Source: Toxorhynchites rutilus septentrionalis
Taxonomy: Eukaryota; Arthropoda; Insecta; Diptera; Culicidae
Assembly: GCF_029784135.1 (NCBI RefSeq)
Contig: NC_073746.1
Location: forward strand, 289,160,089 to 289,224,088
Direction: 5' to 3'
Length of the DNA: 64,000 nt
Shown: in pieces, positions 24,701 to 29,995 of the stretch
How positions within the stretch are numbered: position 1 is the first letter of the stretch
Layout: every line of letters starts with the position of its first letter
Made by a program: the position numbers and the translations under genes
Notes under the pieces: generated by a model
Databases searched by the model: none
Told to the model about the DNA's origin: nothing
The model's input: only the letters and a program-made list of their open reading frames with translations

Positions 24701-27055
24701 ATCGCTAATATCAGTCCATTTTTTAAACGGTTTTATTTCGCTTGAGCAGTTTGTTTGTCTGTTACTAGAATCCCATATTAATGGAAATTTGATCCCATTC
24801 TTATTGACATTATCGCACATTATTATTCACATTATTCATTATTCATTATTCATTATCGCTTGATCTGAAATTTGGAAGGTACCTTTATCTCTGCTGTCAT
24901 TGTGAAACTGCGTATTCCATGATCTTAAAAATCCACGATTGCGGCCGCTTCAAAATGGCGGACTACATTTTTTCTCATAAACTCATCAATATGGGTATCA
25001 AATGAAAGAGCTTTACTAGTAGAACACAGTAGATCATGAAAAATGCAAATCCAAGTTGCCCGCAGTCACAAAATGGCCAATTACATTATTTCATGCAACA
25101 CCTGCATATAGGTATTAGATGAAAGATCCTTTATTTATGTTGTCATTATACAGCCATTCTATTTTAAACCGATATAGTGGTTCTCAGATTTTCGTGAAAC
25201 GTGCTATATTTGTTCTTTATCGCAAAATATTACACCCGTATTTTTTTGTTTTTTTAATAGGCTTTAATAGGCATTTCCATTTTAGGATGGTCCAAAAAAT
25301 CCATTTTTTCACCTTTTTCCCAAAAATGACTTTTTTCGTAAATTCATAACTTTTGAACTACTGGGCCGATTTCGACGATCGACATATAAAATTAATGGAA
25401 ATTAGTAGGATTGTTTTTAGAAAAACATAAAATTTTAAATTTTGTTTTCGTAATTATTGAGTGTGTTTGTTTTTTGTTGTTTTCAACGCTTTGGACTTGA
25501 GAGCGCTATATTTTTTTATATTTTTTTTAAAGGTGAGGATTTTTTACACATATCCAAAAATCAAAGATGTGATTCTGTTCGTTTTTAAGTTATAAGTTTT
25601 CAAAGTCAATCAATGGTCAGAAAAATCATTTTTTGCCATTTCTTCCAAAAATGACTTTTTTAAAAATTCATAACTTTTGAACTACCGGACCGACTCAGAT
25701 TTCTCGACATATAAAATTAAAGCCAATAAGCTATTCTTTTTTGAAAAAAATATTACACTTGCGAAAAAACGGATTCCAATCGCATAGATCTAATCTAGTT
25801 ACATAGGAATATTGAACGAAGTCTGAAAACAAGTTAAATTTGAAAAATCATAACTCAAAAACGAAAAAAGACACATTTTTGATTTTTATATATGTTATGT
25901 GAAAAGCTCAGCTATCAAGAAAAATATAAAAAAAGCGCCCCCTATCTTTAACCGAGAAAACCATGAAAAACATGAAAAACACAATAAATAATTACTGAAA
26001 CAAATATCCATTTTTTTCGCAAATGTAAGATTTTTTCAAAGAAGACTAGACCATTGCCTTCAATTTGATATGTCGATCATCTGAATCGGTCCAGTTGTTC
26101 AAAGGTTATGGTTTTTTCAAAGCAGTGTTTTTTGTAAAAAGGGGGAAATTTTTTATTTTTTTAACCATCGGGGAACTTTGGAAATTCATATCTCAAAAAC
26201 ACCCTAAAATGGAAATGGGCACCCTAATGAAAAAATAAAGAAAAACCGGTTCCAATATTCTGCGATGAAGAACAAATATAGCACTTTTCACGAAAATCTG
26301 AGAACCAGTATAGCGGTTTGGAATGGCTGTATAATTATGCGTATTTCATAATAACGAAAATAACTAAACTAAAATCGTGTTGCACATCGGATATTCCATT
26401 AGCCGCAGTTACTGGTTCTATCATATGCCCCACTATTTTATTTTAGTCTCACATCGTGGTAAATAGGATTCCAGCAGAGGCCAATGGAAACCAATTACCA
26501 ATGGAAAACAAAATCCTAGCTGAAAAGGAAGCAGCGAAAACCACCCGAAATAATTTTCTAATCTGGAATTAAAAACAGTAGTTTGCCCTCGGAGGTCTCG
26601 AAACCCGTAAATATCGAGGATGATAATAATAGTAATGAAGTAATGAATAGTAATTCATTAATGCCGTGAACTATTTCTCATATTCAATACATTTGTTTAA
26701 ACGATTAAAGCATGGGGCTGAATAGTATCGATTAAATGACTGATTACATTACTTCAATTTATTTAACAAAACATTGTTAGGCGGATGAACTGATTGCGGT
26801 TATGTCATTCTCTACACTTGACATCACCGCCTATGGATTATTTCCGATAAATTTGTCTGTCGTTTCCGAGGTGAGTAATATTTGTTGACATATGTTTAGT
26901 TTATAAATTTGAAATTTGTTTAAAATTTACAGATCCTGTCTTCGATGACAACATATTTGATAGTGTTAATACAATTTAAACAAACGGAGAAAAAAACTCC
27001 TCACATAGCGCACGGCATTACGAACCGTCAATTCGGTCCCCTAGCACCTTACTAA
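6533..27055 (+). CDS. Gustatory receptor gene, isoform A (7 exons, about 430 aa)
   Basis: This is a spliced insect gustatory receptor, a seven-transmembrane ligand-gated channel family of taste neurons. I join exons 6533-6748, 6817-6997, about 12313-12449, 17624-17709, 17808-18267, 26781-26870 and 26933-27055. The phases agree (0, 1, 0, 2, 0, 0) and give 430 aa, usual for the family. Hydrophobic segments lie near residues 38-56, 75-90, 139-153, 163-196, 275-294, 309-328 and 375-405. The family signature TYhhhhhQF is present near the C-terminus as TYLIVLIQF. The start is the ATG at 6533; an upstream TTG only extends the open frame. Large introns full of transposons separate the short exons. 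I do not recognise the orthologue, so I give no symbol. The weak point is the acceptor of exon 3, described separately. Confidence 0.85.
6817..6997 (+). CDS. Gr exon 2 (residues 73-132, TM2 and following loop)
   Basis: This exon begins right after TTTCACAG and keeps the frame from exon 1. It encodes a hydrophobic segment (FVPNAVSFISAIILAI) and then a charged stretch ending MRRASMLACT. It stops one base into a codon at a GTAAGT donor at 6998; without splicing the frame reaches a TAG at 7003. The intron that follows is about 5.3 kb and carries a long-TIR transposon. Confidence 0.85.
7380..7742. repeat. Dispersed repeat fragments in Gr intron 2
   Basis: Phrases such as TTTGTGATTGCGGCCATCTT and gacagcagagataaaggt recur, inverted or altered, at about 24870-25120. 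This is old repeat debris bordering the long-TIR element. Confidence 0.45.
7743..11748. mobile_element. 4-kb DNA transposon with 0.7-0.8 kb terminal inverted repeats
   Basis: The left arm (about 7743-8555) is the reverse complement of the right arm (about 11040-11748). Matching landmarks include ACTTTTGAAAAGGGCGTATC at 7841 versus 11639, and catgaacatgacggt at 11243 versus its complement at 8342. The arms differ by several indels and single-base changes, so this is not an assembly artefact. Between them lie a promoter-like segment (TATATAAGG at about 8692 and TATATAAAG at about 8730) and a broken transposase-like gene at 8807-10869. I could not define the target duplication. It sits inside Gr intron 2. 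Confidence 0.8.
8807..10869 (+). pseudogene. Broken DDE-transposase-like gene of the long-TIR element (unclassified family)
   Basis: Reading starts at ATG 8807. It passes a Cys-rich start (SCCRPF...KC, and after an in-frame TAA CGSCR, a likely zinc-binding domain), a helix-turn-helix-like region around 9380-9500 (MKEEFGVNKYMAIQAKKLAD) and a second in-frame stop at 9527. It shifts frame near 9790 (after MRPKHCKLLSSSGNHS), near 10390 and near 10515. Candidate catalytic motifs are VVICDFSENY, FTSDGAASQYKNRKNF and FATSHGK...CDVIGG, where acidic residues sit in an RNase H-like order. I recall similar unannotated proteins in arthropods but cannot name the superfamily. At least two stops and three frameshifts make it non-functional. 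Confidence 0.65.
11749..12112. repeat. Dispersed repeat with pogo-like end
   Basis: The stretch at 11940-12010 (cttataaaaaacccagtgt, and so on) matches about 39730-39790. At 12030-12110 it carries CGATTATA/TATAATCGAG motifs like the pogo-like ends at 1647-2879. No coding potential is seen here or up to exon 3. Confidence 0.45.
12313..12449 (+). CDS. Gr exon 3 (residues 133-178, TM3 and start of TM4)
   Basis: The + strand encodes ELELTLIIVTIICGGVSSSL and then WNLIWTLFYWLAFSIPK, typical receptor membrane segments, up to a strong GTAAGT donor at 12450 (phase 0). The 5' limit is uncertain. An in-frame TAA at 12309-12311 means the exon must begin at 12312 or later, and exon 2 (phase 1) requires two leading bases. 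The only fitting start here is preceded by AC instead of AG. A long T-rich tract precedes it, so its position looks like a real acceptor. Confidence 0.72.
12525..13518. repeat. Foldback element family F1, left-truncated copy
   Basis: It shares its right end (GGTTTAGCATGGAATGGCTG then TA) and interior with 25151-26329, including CACCCTAAAATGGAAATGG and repeated phrases like tcataacttttgaactac. The left TIR is missing. It starts about 75 bp after exon 3. Confidence 0.6.
14283..14539. mobile_element. 257-bp MITE with TA target duplication
   Basis: The ends are TGAGGGGCTTAGAATGC and its exact complement, flanked by TA (14281-14282, 14540-14541). Similarity continues inward (GATCGATTTCTC versus its complement). 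The interior holds an ORF-like stretch but no transposase. It lies in Gr intron 3. Confidence 0.75.
15150..15830 (-). repeat. TATA-promoter-like dispersed module, longest copy
   Basis: On the minus strand it reads AACGTAGGACTACGTCTTTC, then TTTGAGCGTTAATA, then GAACGAAATGGTATGATAAG, then cttcattcgaaaggtaaaat, and finally a consensus TATA segment, ATCGGTATATAAGC, followed by GCCGCTCAG. About 300 bp of sequence downstream of the TATA ends near 15150. The same order recurs at 22384-22640, 53970-54140 and 54440-54660. No clear ORF follows. Confidence 0.6.
15830..16040 (+). pseudogene. 3' end fragment of a non-LTR retrotransposon (LINE)
   Basis: The + strand reads FFVKDMVYYNSLPLDLKRDC, then EAMFKKGCTSFF and a stop. 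This resembles the last 40 or so residues of many insect LINE reverse transcriptases (pattern G..YYN.LP.....S...FK). There is no upstream reverse transcriptase. Assignment to a clade is not possible. Confidence 0.5.
16053..16328 (-). mobile_element. tRNA-head SINE with GAA tail, near full length (copy 2)
   Basis: Minus strand. The tRNA-like head has box A (TTGGCCGAGTGGTTAGCG) and box B (GGGTTCGATTCCCGTTC), then the body, then a (GAA)n tail. An imperfect 13-bp duplication, TTAGTC(A/T)TAAGTC, flanks it at about 16040-16052 and 16327-16339. The head is not a working tRNA: the 3' half does not pair into a normal acceptor stem. Confidence 0.85.
16340..17620. other. Remainder of Gr intron 3
   Basis: No gene seen. 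At about 16590-16630 a near-perfect inverted repeat (GATGAGATTTTTTG...GCGCAAAAAATCTCATC) could form a hairpin. A CAA-repeat lies near 17107-17121. Confidence 0.4.
17624..17709 (+). CDS. Gr exon 4 (residues 179-207, TM4)
   Basis: An acceptor TATTTTCAG with a strong pyrimidine tract ends at 17623. The exon encodes FGLLLFNFQFIGCILFLSDR followed by STLLLKGL, a membrane helix and short loop. A GTAATT donor at 17710 leaves phase 2, which the next exon completes to Lys. The intron to exon 5 is 98 nt. Confidence 0.8.
17808..18267 (+). CDS. Gr exon 5 (residues 207-360, cytoplasmic loop, TM5, TM6)
   Basis: This is the largest coding exon. It follows the acceptor TTTTCTTGCAG, and its first base completes the Lys codon from exon 4. 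It encodes a hydrophilic loop with a leucine-rich helix (VREVVEQLQCLAAKINECFG), as is usual before TM5 in Gr proteins, then two hydrophobic helices at about residues 275-294 and 309-328. It ends after RRRWHELICYLHRLKF... and FRRK at a GTGAGT donor at 18268 in phase 0. This single donor must serve both downstream terminal cassettes, about 8.5 and 8.9 kb away. Confidence 0.87.
18370..18720 (-). pseudogene. Tc1/mariner-type transposase N-terminal fragment (DUF4817-like helix-turn-helix)
   Basis: On the minus strand an ORF of 81 codons starts at 18615 and reads FSIAQRVNSVKLYYEN, then RALRTDFGRHGRPTEHTI, then VRKFEQTGSVAD. This is the DNA-binding helix-turn-helix found at the N-terminus of insect Tc1/mariner-like proteins. 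The catalytic domain is absent; the frame ends in unrelated sequence after KPVHHRN. Sequence upstream of the ATG to about 18720 is probably its 5' leader. Confidence 0.65.
18730..19064 (-). mobile_element. 335-bp MITE derived from a mariner, TA target duplication
   Basis: The ends start CGAGGG(T/C)CGTTCAAAAAATAAGTT and stay complementary for about 75 bp, between TA dinucleotides (18728-18729 and 19065-19066). The interior on the minus strand still encodes GIEKLVPRYEKCLERYGDYV and Glu-Lys, the classic last residues of a mariner transposase. The MITE therefore arose by internal deletion of an autonomous mariner. Confidence 0.85.
19070..19590. other. Intron 5 sequence without recognised features
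   Basis: AT-rich. A short self-complementary phrase (GTTTG(C/T)CC...GGACAAACC) occurs near 19430-19460. Nothing else is seen. Confidence 0.4.
19600..19940. repeat. Diverged copies of a ~143-bp repeat unit
   Basis: Phrases such as caaatgaaacacaaacttctgc, ctcgagaactaatcaagcaaa and gtttctatg(g/a)tgg repeat here with clusters of C/T (ctcccttctctctaagggg). The same unit forms a tandem array inside the hAT-like element at 55029-55345. Confidence 0.65.
20561..21430 (+). mobile_element. Internally deleted mariner element with matching TIRs
   Basis: The left end CATGGGCTGAAAAGTCCCGG and the right end are complementary over about 25 bp with one mismatch. TA precedes the left end; the right edge is approximate. 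Within it lies a mariner transposase remnant. At about 870 bp it lacks roughly a third of a normal 1.3-kb mariner. Confidence 0.8.
20736..21369 (+). pseudogene. Mariner transposase remnant
   Basis: Broken + frames read YRILIIHCFLMGKTSEQSMQ, then TTIYRWFSEFKMGRTNTADT, then the WVLRFLTVDQKQQRVDD block and VTMDEAWIHYHTPE, which contains the first catalytic Asp. Reading jumps from there to ETRYTKCIALEGNYVEE and a stop, the normal C-terminus, so the segment with the second and third catalytic Asp is deleted. Stops and frameshifts also occur near 20830 and 21027. Confidence 0.85.
21431..22380. other. Intron 5 sequence without recognised features
   Basis: There is an ORF of 72 codons at 21718-21936 with no similarity I recognise. 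No repeats with clear ends are visible. Confidence 0.35.
22384..22640 (+). repeat. TATA-promoter-like dispersed module (copy)
   Basis: It shows the same motif order as 15150-15830 in the opposite orientation: TTAACGTAGGACTACGACTT, TTTGAGCGTGAATACC, GAACGAAATGGTATGATAAT, TTCATTCGAAAGATAAAAT and AATCTGTATATAATC. It is directly followed by a Lys/Ala-rich broken coding stretch. Confidence 0.6.
22640..22935 (+). pseudogene. Lys/Ala-rich broken coding stretch, possibly histone H1-like
   Basis: In two frames the + strand reads LAQKSEKSDGKR, PKKAKLAGVKSW and then AISKKKAVATTGAASLKQKS and ETAAQKPKGAAAASRKA. The composition and phrases such as KKAK.AGVKK resemble the C-terminal tail of an insect histone H1. 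At least one frameshift separates the halves and no globular domain is seen. It lies just downstream of a TATA-type module. Low-complexity similarity could be coincidental. Confidence 0.3.
23151..23840. repeat. Foldback element rich in GTTCACGTTCA motifs
   Basis: The ends are imperfect inverted repeats (aaggtaggttttgagttccc versus the complement of ggaactctaaaccggccttt). At least ten copies of GTGAAC or GTTCAC lie inside in both orientations. There is no coding capacity beyond short ORFs. Confidence 0.55.
24136..24640 (-). pseudogene. Degraded Tc1/mariner transposase related to the DD37E type
   Basis: Minus-strand fragments read NDETYLRLDG, then VATFFKKYHAEEYVVFCPDL with VSAHNAQ, then VPKTDNPSNVPLLRPIEHFC. 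These correspond to the three catalytic regions seen intact in the element at 45904-47201 (DDETY, FWPDLASGHY, LRPIEKYW). Frameshifts and stops separate them. No TIRs are visible. Confidence 0.75.
24870..25148. repeat. Two tandem ~110-bp dispersed repeat units
   Basis: Units share gatcatgaaaaat/gatcttaaaaat, ttgcggccgcttcaaaatgg/ttgcccgcagtcacaaaatgg, and tattaGATGAAAGA/tatcaAATGAAAGA. Related debris lies at 7440-7690. Confidence 0.5.
25151..26329. mobile_element. 1.18-kb foldback element F1, TA target duplication
   Basis: The ends, starting CAGCCATTCTATTTTAAACC on the left and its diverged complement on the right, remain complementary through TGGTTCTCAGATTTTCGTGA and on into ccattttagg(a/g)tgg. 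The element sits between TA dinucleotides (25149-25150, 26330-26331). Inner segments are also mutually complementary, so nearly the whole unit can fold back. Other copies are at 12525-13518, 56640-57157 and, cut by the window end, 63947-64000. There is no coding region. Confidence 0.75.
26781..26870 (+). CDS. Gr terminal cassette A, exon 6a (30 codons, start of TM7)
   Basis: Exactly 90 nt in phase 0 lie between the acceptor ...CATTGTTAG and a GTGAGT donor at 26871. It encodes ADELIAVMSF, then TAYGLFPINLSVVSE, matching the Gr consensus just before the TY...QF signature. The downstream cassette has a homologous exon of identical length and phase (27207-27296). The acceptor pyrimidine tract is weak. 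Confidence 0.8.
26933..27055 (+). CDS. Gr terminal cassette A, exon 7a (TM7 end, 40 aa plus stop)
   Basis: It follows a 62-nt intron ending TTTACAG and encodes ILSSMTTYLIVLIQF, which contains the full TYhhhhhQF signature, then a 25-residue hydrophilic tail ending LAPY and TAA. A canonical AATAAA lies 45 nt downstream, so this cassette can terminate its own transcript. Confidence 0.83.
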   Translation: MLSSMTTYLIVLIQFKQTEKKTPHIAHGITNRQFGPLAPY

Positions 27056-27099
27056 ATTCACGGCAATTCTTACAGGTTGGGACACAACACACGAGTCAG

Positions 27100-27105
27100 A
27101 ATAAA
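27100..27105 (+). promoter_or_regulatory. Candidate polyadenylation signal AATAAA for Gr isoform A
   Basis: AATAAA lies 45 nt after the isoform A stop and about 100 nt before exon 6b. Its use would commit the transcript to cassette A. Confidence 0.5.
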
Positions 27106-27206
27106 TTCATTCACACTTACCTGTTTCAATGTCAATGTCGGTGTAACATTCAGAATTTTTTTTTTCGTTCTACACCCGTCGTACATGCCGATTGATCTCG
27201 AACTAG

Positions 27207-27296
27207 GCAGACGCTATTATCGCATATATGATGTCCGATTCACCCAGGATCAGCGCTTGTGGACTGTTTCCGATTGATTTGACCATCGCTATCGGA
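27207..27296 (+). CDS. Gr terminal cassette B, exon 6b (30 codons, start of TM7)
   Basis: It is the same length (90 nt) and phase (0/0) as exon 6a, between the acceptor ...GAACTAG and a GTGAGT donor at 27297. It encodes ADAIIAYMMS, then SACGLFPIDLTIAIG. Aligned with 6a, the N-terminal ADxx and the GLFPI(N/D)L core are shared, so this is a tandem duplicate and not a chance ORF. It may be an alternative exon of this gene or the surviving 3' end of a duplicated receptor that lost its other exons. Confidence 0.75.
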
Positions 27297-27347
27297 GTGA
27301 GTTTATTTGATGTTATCGAAAGCCCTCTACATTCCCGATACTTACAG

Positions 27348-27488
27348 ATAGTGTCGTCCATCACAACCCATCTGATCGTGCTCAAGCAGTTCAAAAAATC
27401 CGAAGAACAAAACAATAAACCCATAGACAGGAAGATTTCACTGGCACCATTGAAGTTCAACAGTTTACCGACAATTTATAACGATTAA
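27348..27488 (+). CDS. Gr terminal cassette B, exon 7b (46 aa plus stop; isoform B about 436 aa)
   Basis: It follows a 51-nt intron ending CTTACAG. It encodes IVSSITTHLIVLKQF, the same position as exon 7a's signature but with Tyr changed to His and an Ile changed to Lys, then a longer tail ending TIYND and TAA. The reading frame is clean. The changed signature could mean functional divergence or early decay. Confidence 0.75.
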   Translation: MVSSITTHLIVLKQFKKSEEQNNKPIDRKISLAPLKFNSLPTIYND

Positions 27489-29080
27489 TATGTTTGTAAG
27501 TGTGAAATGTCAAATTAATTAAACTAGTGAATCAATCGATTGGAAAAATTAAATTTGCAACAGTGCTCGACTTGATAATCCCGGTAAAAGCTGACAACCA
27601 TTATCTGTAGATGACAGTGGTGCGGATCGATTTTGCTCATCAGTATGTTCAGCTTCGTTCCTAATCTGTAAATCGATCCAATCTCATCCGAATCACATTT
27701 CGAGTAGATTCATCTACCGTCTGTTTTGCCTCTCTGCAGCTCTGAATGAGGAAATAAATCGGAAATAGGATTTTACTCTACCTGTATCGAGAGAAGCTGT
27801 AGAAAGCGACAGGAAATATAAGCAGACAGTCCCTAGATCTCGAGAATAATCCGTTCACTGCGATTTGTTTCCCATAGACCGGTTTACTTATTTGCTTCTT
27901 TCTTCCTATCGGGAATTGGAATAGCGTTTCATACGTATTGGACCAAATTGAGGCGATAGGTGATTTTTCTCAAAAGGTAGTTATTCCTTCTCAACTTTCA
28001 CTTCTACACAAACACACGTAACTCACGGAAATTGAACGCAATTAAATAATAAAAGAAATGATTGCCCTCCTCAAATGTCCAAGTTCTAAGAACTCGTCAC
28101 AAGCTCCTCAAACTTTGCTAACCAAGGTGATGGATTCACATGAATTCATTCCGGGCTTGATCTTTCCACTTTAACTTGTGGTTGAATTCAATTGAACCAA
28201 AAGACTTTAGCGAAGTTTAATTTCGTAATGCCTTCGCGGGAAATTCATTACACAGGATTCAACCTTCCAAATCATCTCCTCCCCACTCACCGCATCGCAC
28301 TGGACCAAACAGCGGCTAATTGAAAATCATTCCAAAACATCCTAATCAGTTGGAGCTTTCTCACCGCAGAAAGTCGCTTTTTAATCTTGTTATCTAGGAT
28401 TGTAGCCCGTTTCGCGCCTTCCATTTTTCAGCTAGCCCATCAGTTCCGTCAGAGGGAATTTCAGTCGAATGAGTTTAAAGTTTTGTAAAAACTCGTGACG
28501 GGTGAGCGAAAAGGGGAACTTGCGCCTTATCGCAGCCTTAACTTGTTTCTATCGGCGAGTTTTTTTTCTATTCGCACCCTTTTTATCAATGTTTGAGTTT
28601 TTGTGTTTGTTCATTCGTTGGGAATCCCCAAATCCGATTTCACTTATTTTATTTGCATTGAATTCAGTCCAGGCGAATCCAACCCCGAACCACCGATGCA
28701 TTAGTGGCTCAGTAGGGTGTCGGCGTGATGGTTCCGCGCCATCACTTCTCTTCCTAGGATGGCAAACTAGGGCTGATGAGAGCGTCGGCGCAAAGAAAGT
28801 CAAATGTCATCCATTAGAAGTCGACGTTCAGAATTGCATAACAAATCACATTTGTGCGTTTTGTCGAAGTCAACTTTCGTTGAAATTTAGCTTTCAAAAT
28901 TTAGCAAATATTCCTAGAATATTGTTTTCCTCAATCGCGAAATATGTCTGTGGGTGGATGAAAGAATGGTATATTCAATATATGTTGAATATTTGTTTTA
29001 ACTTATGCCAATCTGTTGTAGCTGCCAAAATTCTGCGTTTTGAGGCGGTTATGTAGTCAGAAATTGATGCTCTCGTAAAA
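27489..29080. other. 3' flank of the receptor gene
   Basis: No gene recognised. A 184-codon open frame at 28502-29056 has no domain, signal peptide or sensible composition and is probably fortuitous. The sequence looks single copy. Confidence 0.4.
27518..27523 (+). promoter_or_regulatory. Candidate polyadenylation signal ATTAAA for Gr isoform B
   Basis: The common variant ATTAAA occurs 30 nt after the isoform B stop; a second one lies at 27548. No AATAAA is nearby in the 3' flank. Confidence 0.35.
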
Positions 29081-29089
29081 AACAAACGG

Positions 29090-29995
29090 CTCCATATTTT
29101 TTCATGTTTTTTTATGAGCAAATTGCAACGAATCCTAATTTAGTTTAAAGTCAAGATAACGATATAGTATATTCGACAAAGTTTCAGATCTTATTGTATT
29201 ATGGAATCGTCGTTCAAGACGTGAATTTCCTATTCTTCATAGTTTCTGGAATATATAACATTTTTATGTTGAACTTCCTGTTTTACTTGTAACATTTTTG
29301 TGAGTAGATTCTCGCATTTGCAATGTTTTTGACATGTTTCTCAATAGAAAAAAACAGAGCATGTCAATCTCGATAATCTACACACAAAAATGTTACTAAT
29401 TAAGCATTAATAGTAAATTTTCAAAGAAATCATGAAAAAGTTGTTGTTCGAAAAACTTTTCCCTGTAAAAGTGTCCATCTTCCGATGTATGGGTGACTTG
29501 TTGGAGATTGTATGGGCTATTCATACCTTTTTTTCCACAATTTTCAAAAAACATGTTTTCGAGAAGTGTTAATTTAAATTTCCTAAATATTTTTTTCGAT
29601 TGATTTTTTTTTTAATTTGTTTAATATTTTTAATTATATCATAGATAATTTCCTACATTGCATTATTTTACTAAAATTTTGTAGGTCTGAGATATTTTGT
29701 GAGAAATTTTAGTTGGAAATTTTGAGTTTTCTTAAATTTTTTTTTGAAAAATCTTTCAAAACTGTAAGATCTACAAAATGTTGGTTAAAGAATGAAATGT
29801 ATGAAATAATTTAACTTTTCATTAAAAAATATCAAACAAATTTTTGAAAAAAAAAATTATTGGAATTTTTTTTTTAAATTAAAATTCATTTTTTTTCTCG
29901 AAAACATGTGTTTTTAAAAATCTGAAAAAAGAGATATGAATAGTCCATACAATTTCCAACATGTCATCTCCTTCATCTCATCACACTTTCTGTTT
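29090..29995. repeat. Foldback element family F2, copy without clear ends
   Basis: It aligns, partly inverted, with 47390-49092 and 59529-60428: for example CATCTTCCGATGTATGG(G/A), acatttttatgt(a/t)gaa and gtcaagataacgatatagt versus the complement near 48125-48155. AT-rich, non-coding. Confidence 0.6.

Noticed and set aside
27077..27277. 66-codon ORF downstream of cassette A
   Set aside because: It overlaps exon 6b in another frame; the receptor frame has splice sites and family similarity.
28502..29056. 184-codon open frame on the plus strand
   Set aside because: No domain, odd composition, and a similarly open minus frame. It lies in AT-rich DNA without splice context, so I treat it as fortuitous.
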